NCBI RefSeq assembly: GCF_016595415.1
Contig: NZ_JAENIO010000037.1
Location: forward strand, 1-42,123
Reading direction: 5' to 3'
DNA length: 42,123 nucleotides
Source: Roseibacillus ishigakijimensis
GTDB lineage: Bacteria; Verrucomicrobiota; Verrucomicrobiia; Verrucomicrobiales; Akkermansiaceae
Shown: in pieces, positions 33,711 to 42,094 of the stretch
Numbering within the stretch: the stretch's first letter is position 1
Layout of the letters: each line of letters opens with the position of its first letter
The notes under the pieces: model-generated
Databases searched by the model: none
Told to the model about the DNA's origin: nothing
What the model saw: the letters and a program-made list of their open reading frames with translations, nothing else
Position numbers and translations under genes: made by a program

Positions 33711-35573
33711 ATGCCTATATTCACCTCCCAGCCGATTTCCGTGGGCCTCGCATTGTTGTTTCACACAATCACTCTTTCCGCAGAACCTCAAAAAAGCATC
33801 GTTCTGAACTCTCCCGACAACAAATTGAGCCTTAGCTTTTTACTTAACACTGAAGAGCAACCGTTTTATTCAGCCAAGTATCAGGACTTGTCGCTCCTTC
33901 TCCCCTCCCGCCTGGGACTCACCTTGCAGGGATTCCAATCCGAGGGCGGCTATGAGATGACGGCCACCAAGCCCAGTGAGCATCAGTCGACGTGGCAGCC
34001 GGTCCTGGGTGAACAAGCCGAAATCGAGGACCATTATCACCAGGTTTCCGTCACCTTTTCCCCTCGCGAAGGAGGAAGTCCGGACCTGACCATTGAGGCC
34101 CGCTGTTACGACGAGGGCTTTGCCTTCCGCTACCGCCTCAGCCAGCCGGGGGATTTCACCATCACGGACGAAGCCACCGAATTCACCTTTGCAGGCGACT
34201 ATCCCCTGTGGAGCACACGGGAGGTCGAAGGAGACTATCACGAATCCAAGCTGTCCGATCTCAGCAAAAACCGCATCCGCCCCATCGTTATTGAGATTCC
34301 CGAAGGGCCCTTTGTTGCCCTGGGAGAGGCCGCCCTCGTCGACTCGGCCCGGATGCGCTTCCAACCTGCCGCCGGAAAGAAGCACACCGTGCGGCCCCAT
34401 CTGGCCGGCCCCATCCGGGCACGGGACACCTTCGTCAGTCCCTGGCGCTACGTAATGGTGGGGGCCAATGAGGGCGAACTCATTGAGAACAAAACCCTCG
34501 TCCCGAATCTCAACGAGCCCTGCGCCCTCGCCGACACCTCCTGGATTCGTCCCGGCAAGGCCATCCGGGCGGAGCTGGCCACCGACCAGGCCAAAGCCTG
34601 CGTCGACGTCGCAGTGAAGATGAACTTCCAACACCTTCTCCTCGATGCCGGGTGGTATGGACCTGAGCGTTCGAACGCCTCGGATGCCACTACGGTAACC
34701 GTCGATCCCAATCGCAGCCACGGCGACTTCGACCTCCCCGAGATCATCCGCTATGCGAAAGAGAACGGCATCGGCGTCTTCCTTTACGTCAATCGGCGGG
34801 CCCTGGAAAAGCAGCTCGACACCCTGCTCCCGCTCTACAAGGAATGGGGAATCTCCGGTATCAAATTCGGCTTCGTCAATGTCGGCTCGCAGGAATGGAC
34901 CATCTGGCTGCACGAGGCCATCAAGAAATGCGCCGAGCACGAGCTGATGGTCGACGTCCACGACCACTATCTCCCCACCGGCTGGAGCCGCACCTACCCC
35001 AATCTGCTCACCCAGGAAGGCATCGGCGGCAACGAACAAATGCCCACGGCCGAACACAACGTCAACCTCGCCTACACCCGCTACCTCTGTGGAGCGGGCG
35101 ACTACACCATTTGCTATTACAGCGGTCGTCTCCAGACCACCCGGGCCCACCAAATCGCCGCCTCGGTGGTTTACTACAGTCCTCTGCAACTCATCTTCTG
35201 GTATGACAAGCCCCAGACCATCCGTTTCACCCCCGAGCTCGACCTCTTTCGCGAAGTGCCGGTGACTTGGGATGAAACCCGCTTCGTGGAAGGAGAAATC
35301 GGCGAATACGTTGCCCTCGCCCGTCGCAAGGGAGAGCGCTGGTTCATTGGTGTGCTCAATAGCCAACGGGAGCGGGAAGTCACCCTCGATCTGGACTTTT
35401 TACGCGAGGGAACCAACTACCAGACCCAGGTCTTTGCCGACGGAGAACCAGTGGGAGAAGCGCCCAAGAAAGTGGCCTGCTCGAGCCTGGTGGTCGATCG
35501 CGGGGACAAACTGACGGCCAAGATGGCCCGCAATGGCGGAGCCGCCTTTCTGCTCACCCCCCGGTCGGAATAG
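33711..35573 (+). CDS. Glycoside hydrolase family 97 protein
   Basis: The 620-residue secreted protein has a signal peptide (cleavage near LSA-E, residue about 24). The GH97 layout follows: N-terminal super-sandwich (about 28-280), (beta/alpha)8 barrel (about 280-540) and C-terminal beta domain. Hallmarks are LLLDAGWYG, GIKFGFVN, VDVHDHYLPTGWSRTYPNLLTQEGIGGNE and YYSPLQ. Retaining GH97 enzymes carry an Asp nucleophile after IKxD; here Gly387 occupies that place (IKFGF), as in the inverting SusB-type group. Glu436 and Glu442 remain as acid/base candidates. The substrate, alpha-glucoside or alpha-galactoside, cannot be read. It is followed by a ThuA-like gene. Confidence 0.88.
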   Translation: MPIFTSQPISVGLALLFHTITLSAEPQKSIVLNSPDNKLSLSFLLNTEEQPFYSAKYQDLSLLLPSRLGLTLQGFQSEGGYEMTATKPSEHQSTWQPVLGEQAEIEDHYHQVSVTFSPREGGSPDLTIEARCYDEGFAFRYRLSQPGDFTITDEATEFTFAGDYPLWSTREVEGDYHESKLSDLSKNRIRPIVIEIPEGPFVALGEAALVDSARMRFQPAAGKKHTVRPHLAGPIRARDTFVSPWRYVMVGANEGELIENKTLVPNLNEPCALADTSWIRPGKAIRAELATDQAKACVDVAVKMNFQHLLLDAGWYGPERSNASDATTVTVDPNRSHGDFDLPEIIRYAKENGIGVFLYVNRRALEKQLDTLLPLYKEWGISGIKFGFVNVGSQEWTIWLHEAIKKCAEHELMVDVHDHYLPTGWSRTYPNLLTQEGIGGNEQMPTAEHNVNLAYTRYLCGAGDYTICYYSGRLQTTRAHQIAASVVYYSPLQLIFWYDKPQTIRFTPELDLFREVPVTWDETRFVEGEIGEYVALARRKGERWFIGVLNSQREREVTLDLDFLREGTNYQTQVFADGEPVGEAPKKVACSSLVVDRGDKLTAKMARNGGAAFLLTPRSE

Positions 35574-35592
35574 CCGCCCGCGCCCCCTCCCC

Positions 35593-35630
35593 CCGGATGA
35601 GGACGGGCCTCCCGAGCCGCCCTCATCCGG
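35593..35630. terminator. Strong hairpin between GH97 and ThuA genes
   Basis: CCGGATGAGG (35593-35602) pairs perfectly with CCTCATCCGG (35621-35630); a smaller CGGG/CCCG hairpin sits in the loop. No T-tract follows, so it may stabilise the upstream mRNA or attenuate rather than terminate. It lies 20 bp after the GH97 stop. Confidence 0.5.
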
Positions 35631-35666
35631 CAGCAACTCTCCCTTGTGCGAGGAAGAATTTTCGCT

Positions 35667-36707
35667 ATGAAAGAACGAACTATGAGAATGCTCCTCTTCC
35701 TCGCCCTTTTTTGCCAAACCCTCCTCGCCAGCACCGCCATCACTTATGAAGGCGGTGACGGCCCGGGAGCAGGGAAACACATCGTCTTCCTCGCCAGCGA
35801 TCACGAATACCGCTCCGAGGAAACCTGCCCGGCCCTCGCCCGCATCCTCGCCCACCATCACGGCTTCACTTGCACCGTGGTTTTCGGGGTCGACGAGGGT
35901 GGTTACATCAAGGCCGGCTCCTCCCGCGTGGAGGGTCTACAGGCGCTGCGCGAGGCCGATCTCTTTTTCATCTTCGCCCGCTTTCTCAACCTCCCCCCCG
36001 AGGAAATGGACGAAATCATCGCTTATCTCGACCGGGGTGGTCCAGTGGTGGGCTTGCGCACTTCCTCCCATGCCTTCAAAATCCCGGCCGATTCCCCCTA
36101 CGCCAAGTATAGCTTCGACTCCAAAGTGAAGGGCTACGAGGGCGGCTTCGGGCACCAGATCCTCGGCAATACCTGGGTGGGCCACTACGGCAAAAACCAT
36201 GTGCAAGGCACCCGCCTCCAGCGCCTTCCCGAGCAAAAAAGCCATCCCATCCTGCGCGGAGTGGGTGCCACCGCATTCTGTCACGCTGGCGGCTACGTTG
36301 GCAAGGCCCGCGAAGGCTTCACCGTCCTGACCCACACCCAGCCCTTGCAAAGCATGGAGCCCGACTCCGCTCCCGATCCGGAGAAAGGCCCCGTGCCTTC
36401 CACCTGGACCCGCCACTACCAGGATGCCGATGGCGACGCCCACCGCGTCTTCCACTCCACCCAAGGAGCTTCCGAGGATATTCTCGACGACAATTACCGC
36501 CGCCTCCTCCTCAACGGCACCCTCTGGGCCGCTGGTCTGGAAGAAGCGATCACCCCCGACCTCGAGATCTCCTTTGTCGGACCCTATCAGCCCAACACCT
36601 TCAGCTTCGGAGGAGAAGCCCGCCAAGTGAAGCCCTCCGACCTCGCAGAGTGGCAATCCCCCCTCATGCCTCAGGGAGAAGAGCACCAACCCCGCCCGAA
36701 AAAGTAG
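35667..36707 (+). CDS. ThuA-like domain protein, exported
   Basis: The 346-residue protein has a signal peptide (residues about 1-22). It carries a ThuA-like glutamine-amidotransferase-fold domain of the kind frequent in Verrucomicrobia and Planctomycetes. Motifs are IVFLASDHEYRSEETCPALARIL, DLFFIFARFLNLPPEEMDEIIAYLDRGGPVVGLRTSSHAF, GGFGHQILGNTWVGHYG, SHPILRGV and RVFHSTQGASEDILDDNYRRLLLNGTLWAAG. ATG 35667 or 35682 may be the start; the longer frame to 35646 lacks support. Family function is unclear; it often occurs beside sugar-acting enzymes, and here follows the GH97 gene, suggesting a joint role in sugar use. Confidence 0.85.
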   Translation: MKERTMRMLLFLALFCQTLLASTAITYEGGDGPGAGKHIVFLASDHEYRSEETCPALARILAHHHGFTCTVVFGVDEGGYIKAGSSRVEGLQALREADLFFIFARFLNLPPEEMDEIIAYLDRGGPVVGLRTSSHAFKIPADSPYAKYSFDSKVKGYEGGFGHQILGNTWVGHYGKNHVQGTRLQRLPEQKSHPILRGVGATAFCHAGGYVGKAREGFTVLTHTQPLQSMEPDSAPDPEKGPVPSTWTRHYQDADGDAHRVFHSTQGASEDILDDNYRRLLLNGTLWAAGLEEAITPDLEISFVGPYQPNTFSFGGEARQVKPSDLAEWQSPLMPQGEEHQPRPKK

Positions 36708-36843
36708 GCCCCCTGCCACCAGCCAAGAAAAGGCCGCAAGTCTTGGCAAGTTTTTACAATAACGCTTTCCGAGAGTGCTTTGTGCATTCTCAGCGGTTGC
36801 GACTTGTCATTTGGGCGGCTTTCCTCAACCTTCGCGTCTTTCC

Positions 36844-38817
36844 ATGAACACAGAAGTTTTGCAAAAAGCCGCCGCGGAAGCCCGTGGCCTCGCTATCGAT
36901 GCCGTCCATGCCTGCTCTTCCGGCCACCTCGGTCTGCCCTTGGGTTGTGCTGAAATCGGAGCTGTCCTTTTCTCGGAAGCCCTCAACTTCAATCCCGAAG
37001 CGCCCAAATGGCTCAACCGCGACCGTTTCATCCTCTCTGCCGGTCATGGTTCCATGTTCATCTACAGCTGGCTCCACCTCTCCGGCTACGATTTGCCGAT
37101 GGAAGAACTGAAGAACTTCCGCCAGCTCGGCAGCCGCACTCCCGGCCACCCGGAGAACTTCGAGACCGTGGGCGTGGAAGCCACCACCGGGCCCCTCGGC
37201 CAGGGTGTCGGCAACGCCGTCGGCTATGCCATCTCCGGCAAGCGCGCCGCAGCCCGCTTCAACACCGCCGATCACACTCTCTTCAACCACCACGTCATCG
37301 CCCTCGCTGGTGACGGCTGTTTGCAAGAGGGGGTGGCCCAGGAAGCCATCGCCTTCGCCGGCCATAACAAGCTCGACAACCTCATCCTCATCTATGACTC
37401 CAACGACGTCACTCTCGACGCCATGGCCGAGGTCACCCAGGGCTGGGACGCCGAGCAATACTTCAAGTCCCTGGGCTGGAATGCCCACACCATCGACGGG
37501 CATGACTTCATCGCCGTTGCCGCCGCAGTCGAGCAAGCCAAGACCAGCACCAATGGCAAGCCCTCCGTCATCATTGCCAAGACCGAAATCGGACGCGGCA
37601 TCCCGGAAGTAGCGGGCACCTCCAAAGGCCACGGTGAAGGCGGCGCCAACTTCGCCGAGAGCGCCCGGGCCGGTCTCGGCCTCCCCGCCGACGAACACTT
37701 CTATGTCTCCGATGAGGTGAAGGCTTACTTCGCCGAGCGGGCGGAGGAAAAGAAAGCCGCCTTCCAGCAATGGCAGGAAACTTACGAAGCATGGAGCGCG
37801 GCCAATCCCAAGCTGGCCAAGGAGCTGCAGGACAGCATCGCCGGAGTCGTGCCCAGCGACCTCCTCGACGCCATCCCCGCCTTCGCCGAGGACTATGCCG
37901 ACGCCACTCGCGGAGCTGGCGGCGTGGTCATCAACGAAGCGGCCAAACTCGTGCCCAACCTCATCACCGGCTCGGCCGACCTCTACGGCTCGACCAAGAA
38001 CTACCTCAAGGACGCGGGCGACTACACTTCGGAAAATGCCGAGGGCAAAAACATCTGGTTCGGTATCCGTGAGCACGCCATGGGAGCCATTTGCAACGGC
38101 ATCGCCTACGACGGCCTCTTCCGCGCCAGCGGAGCCACTTTCCTCGTCTTTGCCGACTACCTCCGCCCCAGCATCCGCTTGGCAGGTCTGGCCAAATTGC
38201 CCGTGACCTACATCTTCACCCACGACTCCGTGGGCGTGGGCGAAGACGGCCCCACCCACCAGCCGGTGGAAACCGTGAGTGGCCTGCGCGTCATTCCCAA
38301 CCTCGACGTCATCCGTCCCGGCGACCCCGAAGAGGTAGCCGGAGCCTGGGCCTCCGCCCTCCTCCGCACCGACGGCCCCACCGCCCTCATCCTCAGCCGC
38401 CAAAAGGTGGTCACCCTGAATCAACTCAGCGTGAAAGAGCGTCGCGAAGGCACCCACCGCGGCGCCTACATCGCCAAGAAAGAAGAAGGCGCTCTGGAAG
38501 CTATCGTCATCGCCACCGGTTCCGAGCTCGGCCTCGCCATCGAGGCCGCCGCCGACAAGCCCGGCGTGCGCGTCGTTTCCATGCCTTGCATGGAGCGCTT
38601 TGACCGCCAGGGGGCCGACTACCAGGAGGAAGTCCTCCCCGCCGCTTGCCGCAAGCGGGTCGCCATCGAGGCCGGTGTTTCCAGCCTCTGGCACAAATAC
38701 GTCGGCAGCGAAGGCGAAATCATCGCCATCGACCGCTTCGGCCTTTCCGCCCCCGGCAACACCGTCTTCAAGGAACTCGGCATCACCGTGGATGCAGTCA
38801 ACAACGCCCTTTCTTAA
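36844..38817 (+). CDS. tkt: Transketolase
   Basis: Transketolase moves a two-carbon ketol unit between sugar phosphates in the pentose phosphate pathway with thiamin diphosphate. The 657-residue protein has [10 protein letters not shown], the TPP motif [13 protein letters not shown]...[23 protein letters not shown], and the second-half [59 protein letters not shown] and [20 protein letters not shown] motifs. The ATG at 36844 matches family starts; an upstream frame to 36775 does not. A strong terminator follows the stop. Confidence 0.97.
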   Translation: MNTEVLQKAAAEARGLAIDAVHACSSGHLGLPLGCAEIGAVLFSEALNFNPEAPKWLNRDRFILSAGHGSMFIYSWLHLSGYDLPMEELKNFRQLGSRTPGHPENFETVGVEATTGPLGQGVGNAVGYAISGKRAAARFNTADHTLFNHHVIALAGDGCLQEGVAQEAIAFAGHNKLDNLILIYDSNDVTLDAMAEVTQGWDAEQYFKSLGWNAHTIDGHDFIAVAAAVEQAKTSTNGKPSVIIAKTEIGRGIPEVAGTSKGHGEGGANFAESARAGLGLPADEHFYVSDEVKAYFAERAEEKKAAFQQWQETYEAWSAANPKLAKELQDSIAGVVPSDLLDAIPAFAEDYADATRGAGGVVINEAAKLVPNLITGSADLYGSTKNYLKDAGDYTSENAEGKNIWFGIREHAMGAICNGIAYDGLFRASGATFLVFADYLRPSIRLAGLAKLPVTYIFTHDSVGVGEDGPTHQPVETVSGLRVIPNLDVIRPGDPEEVAGAWASALLRTDGPTALILSRQKVVTLNQLSVKERREGTHRGAYIAKKEEGALEAIVIATGSELGLAIEAAADKPGVRVVSMPCMERFDRQGADYQEEVLPAACRKRVAIEAGVSSLWHKYVGSEGEIIAIDRFGLSAPGNTVFKELGITVDAVNNALS

Positions 38818-38852
38818 GCAAAGCCGGTTAAATCGTTAACTTTCCTTAAACA

Positions 38853-38886
38853 GGCCCGACCTTCCCCGAAGGTTCGGGCCTTTTTT
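38853..38886 (+). terminator. Rho-independent terminator after tkt
   Basis: GGCCCGACCTTC pairs with GAAGGTTCGGGCC, leaving one bulged T, around a CCC(G) loop, then TTTTTT. It lies 36 bp after the tkt stop and cleanly ends that transcript. Confidence 0.92.
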
Positions 38887-38955
38887 ATAACAGGATAACT
38901 CCTTTTCCGTGAGAAGGTTGGCGAAATAAGGCAAAACCGACACTCTCTTCTTTTC

Positions 38956-38983
38956 TTGCTATTGGTTCAGAAGAACCTATAGC
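38956..38983 (+). promoter_or_regulatory. Candidate promoter with inverted repeat in the spacer
   Basis: TTGCTA (38956-38961) and TATAGC (38978-38983) are spaced by 16 bp and could form a sigma-70 promoter for the lipoprotein gene at 39001. The spacer carries the perfect inverted repeat GGTTC-AGAA-GAACC (38964-38977), a possible operator. A second small hairpin, GGGG-TTGTT-CCCC, lies just before the ATG. All are inferred by eye. Confidence 0.35.
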
Positions 38984-39000
38984 GGGGTTGTTCCCCCAAT

Positions 39001-39483
39001 ATGAAACTCTACCCGCAACTTCTCACCAGTCTGGGCCTTCTCTTGGCCTTGAGTTCCTGCAGCTCGATGAAAAGCGGACTCAGCAAGGTCCAGAAAGCCA
39101 CCGGAAAGACCCTGCAAACAGCTAAGAGTAAGATTTTTGCCGAGGAGGAGCCCGGAATGGCCCTGACCAAGGCCGACCCTTCCCGCTTCTTGCCGGAAGG
39201 AACCAGCGTGTCCGAAGTGGGCCGCAAAAAGGCCTCCCGTTTCTTTTTTGCCAAGAACGACCGCAACCAGGCCGAAGACCTCCCCCCCCTCGAATTGCCC
39301 CCTCTCCCCGCCGCCAGCGGAGCCACAGGCGATGGCGAGTTCATGGGCATCCTGCCAGCCCTTGATGACAGCGGCGAAGCCGCCTTCATCGACGTCGCGG
39401 GCGAAGCTCCCGAGCTCCCCCCCCTCCCGGTCGAGCCCGAGCTGGAGCAACAAGCTGACCATCCAGCCGAGGAGCCGGCCTGA
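39001..39483 (+). CDS. Hypothetical lipoprotein
   Basis: The 160-residue protein has a lipoprotein signal with lipobox LSSC (Cys20). The mature part is low in complexity: a Lys/Ser/Thr-rich first half (SKVQKATGKTLQTAKSKIF), then a Pro/Leu/Glu-rich tail with the repeated PPLPVE/PPLELPPLP pattern. I do not recognise it. It has a likely promoter of its own downstream of the tkt terminator and lies 93 bp upstream of ychF. It could be a small surface or periplasmic linker lipoprotein. Confidence 0.7.
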   Translation: MKLYPQLLTSLGLLLALSSCSSMKSGLSKVQKATGKTLQTAKSKIFAEEEPGMALTKADPSRFLPEGTSVSEVGRKKASRFFFAKNDRNQAEDLPPLELPPLPAASGATGDGEFMGILPALDDSGEAAFIDVAGEAPELPPLPVEPELEQQADHPAEEPA

Positions 39484-39576
39484 TCCCTCCTCCCGCTTTC
39501 TCTCTTTCCCGCGAAATCTCACCCGGGAACTGCTTTTTGCCTTTCTCTTTGCGCGATTTTCCCGCATTTCCAGCCC

Positions 39577-40692
39577 ATGCTTCAAGCCGGAATCGTCGGA
39601 ATGCCCAACGTGGGAAAGTCCACCCTCTTCAATGCCCTCACCCGCACTCGCAACGCGGAGGCCGCCAACTACCCCTTCTGCACCATCGACCCCAACGTGG
39701 GCGTAGTCACCGTCCCTGACGAGCGTCTGGCCGAACTCTCCAAAATCTCCGGCTCCAAAGAGCTGATCCCCACCGCGATTGAATTCGTCGACATTGCCGG
39801 TCTGGTGGAAGGAGCCTCCAAGGGTGAAGGACTCGGCAACAAATTCCTCGCCAATATCCGCGAGGTCGACGCCATCGTGCAAGTGGTGCGCTGCTTCGAG
39901 AACGACGACATCATCCACGAGCTCGGCTCCGTCGACCCCACCCGCGACATTGAAATCATCAACTCCGAACTCATCCTCGCCGACATCGCTTCGCTGGAAA
40001 AGCGGAAGGAATCGCGTGCCAAGAAAGCCCGCAACGACAAAGAGGCCGCCGCCGAAGTGGCCCTCTGCGACAAACTCATCCCCCACCTCGACCAAGGCAA
40101 GCCCGCCCTTACCGCCGATCTGAGCGATGACGAACGCAAGCTTCTCCGCCGCGAGTTCCCCCTCCTTTCCAGCAAACCCACCATCTTTGCCTGCAACGTC
40201 ACGGAAGACGAACTGGGAGCCGCCGTGGCCGATCCTCAAAGTCATCCCATGGTGAAAAAGGTGCAGGACTACGCCGCCGAAGCCCACAACGCCGAAGCCA
40301 TCGTCATCTCCGCCCGTATCGAAGAAGAACTCATCGACCTCGCCCCCGACGAAGCCGCCGAATTCCTCAGCGACATGAACGTCACCGACTCGGGAGTCTC
40401 CACCCTCATCCAGAGCGTCTACCACCTCCTCGGGCTGCGCACTTACCTGACCACCGGGGAAAAGGAAACCCGCGCCTGGACCATCCGCGAAGGCGACAAA
40501 GCCCCCGCCGCCGCCGGGGTCATCCACACCGATTTCGAGCGCGGCTTCATCGCCGCAGAAGTCGTCCATTACGACGACCTCGTCAACTTGGGCTCCAAGG
40601 CCGCAGCCCGCGAGGCGGGCAAATACCGCATCGAAGGCAAGGAATACGTGGTCAAGGACGGGGACGTCATTGAGTTCCGCTTTAATGTCTGA
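39577..40692 (+). CDS. ychF: Redox-regulated ATPase YchF (OLA1 family)
   Basis: YchF is an Obg-related P-loop ATPase that binds ribosomes and negatively affects oxidative stress responses. The 371-residue protein has the G1 loop GMPNVGKST at residues 8-16, ATIDPNVG-type switch (FCTIDPNVGVV), the G3 FVDIAGLVEGASKGEGLGN, the ATP-specific NVTE in FACNVTEDE in place of NKxD, and a C-terminal TGS-like domain (TYLTTGEKETRAWTIREG...ADVIHTDFERGFIAAEV). The GNAT gene overlaps its 3' end by 8 bp. Confidence 0.97.
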   Translation: MLQAGIVGMPNVGKSTLFNALTRTRNAEAANYPFCTIDPNVGVVTVPDERLAELSKISGSKELIPTAIEFVDIAGLVEGASKGEGLGNKFLANIREVDAIVQVVRCFENDDIIHELGSVDPTRDIEIINSELILADIASLEKRKESRAKKARNDKEAAAEVALCDKLIPHLDQGKPALTADLSDDERKLLRREFPLLSSKPTIFACNVTEDELGAAVADPQSHPMVKKVQDYAAEAHNAEAIVISARIEEELIDLAPDEAAEFLSDMNVTDSGVSTLIQSVYHLLGLRTYLTTGEKETRAWTIREGDKAPAAAGVIHTDFERGFIAAEVVHYDDLVNLGSKAAAREAGKYRIEGKEYVVKDGDVIEFRFNV

Positions 40693-41158
40693 GCCCTCCC
40701 TGGACCTGACCTTACGACCGGCCCGGCCCGGTGACTTTCCAGCCCTCTACGACCTTCGCTGGCGAGTCCTGCGCGCCCCCTGGCAGCAGCCCCGGGGTAG
40801 TGAGCAAGACGAGCTGGAGGAGGAGGCCTACCACTTTTTGGCCGAGAAGGACGCCAAGATCATCGCCGCCGGACGCCTCCACCCCCTCCCCGGTGGAATC
40901 TGGCAAATCCGCTACATGGCCGTCGCTCCCGCGCACGCAGGTCAGGGCTTGGGCAGGAGCATCCTTCACGGCCTCGAGCAGCACGCCTGTCAACAAGGAG
41001 CCAGGCGCATCATCCTCAACGCCCGCGAGCGCGCGGTGCCCTTTTACCAGAAACACGGCTATCAAATCACCGCTCCCGGCCCCCTTCTCTGGAACATCCT
41101 CCCCCATTTTTTCATGGAAAAAAATGCCCCGTTGCCAGCCTCCCGAAAACCGTTCTAA
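40685..41158 (+). CDS. GNAT-family N-acetyltransferase
   Basis: The 157-residue cytoplasmic protein fits the GCN5-related acetyltransferase fold (ElaA/YitI-like). Its central motif A, IRYMAVAPAHAGQGLGRSILHGLEQHA, contains the acetyl-CoA-binding Q-G-x-G. It is followed by IILNARERAVPFYQKHGYQI, the usual strand/helix with a conserved Phe-Tyr-x-K-x-G-Y. The ATG at 40685 overlaps ychF by 8 bp (ATGTCTGA), so translation is probably coupled. The acceptor substrate is unknown. Confidence 0.9.
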   Translation: MSEPSLDLTLRPARPGDFPALYDLRWRVLRAPWQQPRGSEQDELEEEAYHFLAEKDAKIIAAGRLHPLPGGIWQIRYMAVAPAHAGQGLGRSILHGLEQHACQQGARRIILNARERAVPFYQKHGYQITAPGPLLWNILPHFFMEKNAPLPASRKPF

Positions 41159-41201
41159 TACTGATCAATGAGAGAAGAGAGCGCCCCAAAATCATGCCTC
41201 A

Positions 41202-41316
41202 AAATCTAACAGATTCACACTGGATTTCACACTTACGGAATCACCTAGAAACACGTAACCAACTCATCAAAAGATAGTAACGGGAACTAAAAATTCACTT
41301 TTCTCGGACCGACCCC
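41202..41316. repeat. Repeat module A, copy 1
   Basis: This 115-bp module starts AAATCTAACAGATTCACAC and ends GGACCGACCCC. Copy 2 is at 41537-41651 (offset 335 bp). By hand alignment there are about 16 mismatches and no gaps, with the first 34 bases identical. A third copy appears to begin at about 42107 and is cut by the window end. Confidence 0.9.
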
Positions 41317-41325
41317 GTCTGTCCC

Positions 41326-41520
41326 GCCCCTCGAACAACCAACGCGCTAGGGCTGGCGCGATTTCCTGCTTTTGGGAGTCTCAGCGACCACTGCAGGAAG
41401 CGTGACCGCCCGGTCGGGACAAGGACGGCTTTGAGTTCCCCCGTTTCCGGGCGGCAGCCGTGCAGCCATCGAACTATCTCACAGACCACCCCTCCTCTCT
41501 CAGTCAAGCAAACAATCTCC
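41326..41520. repeat. Repeat module B, copy 1
   Basis: This is a 195-bp module beginning GCCCCTCGAAC. It contains a strong near-palindrome CGCGCTAG-GG-CTGGCGCG at 41343-41360 (one T-G pair) and a GTGACCGCCCGGTCGGGAC hairpin-like segment near 41402. Copy 2 is at 41900-42094 (offset 574 bp) with about six mismatches over the first 145 bases. Confidence 0.9.
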
Positions 41521-41536
41521 CCAGACCCATCGCTGG

Positions 41537-41651
41537 AAATCTAACAGATTCACACTGGATTTCACACTTAAAGAACCACCTAAAAACTCGTAACTCACTC
41601 ACCAAAAGACAGTAACGGAAGTCAAAAGTTCACTTTTCACGGACTGACCCC
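41537..41651. repeat. Repeat module A, copy 2
   Basis: This is the second copy of module A, gap-free against copy 1. It is followed directly by module M rather than by module B. Confidence 0.9.
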
Positions 41652-41899
41652 TTCGCCTTGCTTCTTTACAACCGCCGCAGGCGCTAGAGTGGCGCCACAC
41701 GTCCACCCCCGACTGCGCGACACGAGCCCGGCAGAATGCGGCTGGCAGGGACGGCTTGCCGGCCAAGGGCGCTTTAGCGACCGGTGACAGTGGAGCAGGC
41801 TGACGGGCGGTCTGCAACACAACGAAGGACGCGGCCGAGGCGAAACGATTGGCGTGCAAAGAATGAGCCGCCAGAGGATAGCAGCGAGGCCCAGCGGCC
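41652..41899. repeat. Module M, related to B by its hairpin
   Basis: This 248-bp segment occurs once in the window, in the slot where B follows A. It carries GGCGCTA-GAG-TGGCGCC at 41680-41696, the same hairpin type as in B, including the T-G pair. The rest does not align with B by eye. It appears to be a diverged or alternative module of the same family. Confidence 0.5.
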
Positions 41900-42094
41900 G
41901 CCCCTCGAACATCCAGCGCGCTAGGGCTGGCGCGATTTCCTGCTTTTGGGAGTCTCAGCGACCATCGCAGGAAGCGTGACCGCCCGGTCGGGACAAGGAC
42001 GGCTTTGAGTTCCCCCGCTTCCGGGCGACAGCCGTGCAGCCATCGAACAATCTAACAGACCCCCTCCCCTCTCAATCAGACGAACAACCCTACC
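41900..42094. repeat. Repeat module B, copy 2
   Basis: This is the second copy of module B. It is followed by 12 bp and then the start of a third module A (CCTAACAGATT at 42113-42123) at the window edge, so the array continues beyond it. Confidence 0.9.

Noticed and set aside
36790-38694. A 634-residue minus-strand frame opposite transketolase.
   Set aside because: Shadow frame: no domains, Gly/Asp/Val-rich, and complementary to a conserved transketolase.
38977-40569. A 530-residue minus-strand frame opposite the lipoprotein and ychF.
   Set aside because: It spans two plus-strand genes and a promoter region; the sequence has no recognisable domain.
41599-41912. Two overlapping minus-strand open frames (86 and 91 residues) in the terminal repeats.
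   Set aside because: They read through repeat modules with no conserved frame between copies and no homology I recognise.
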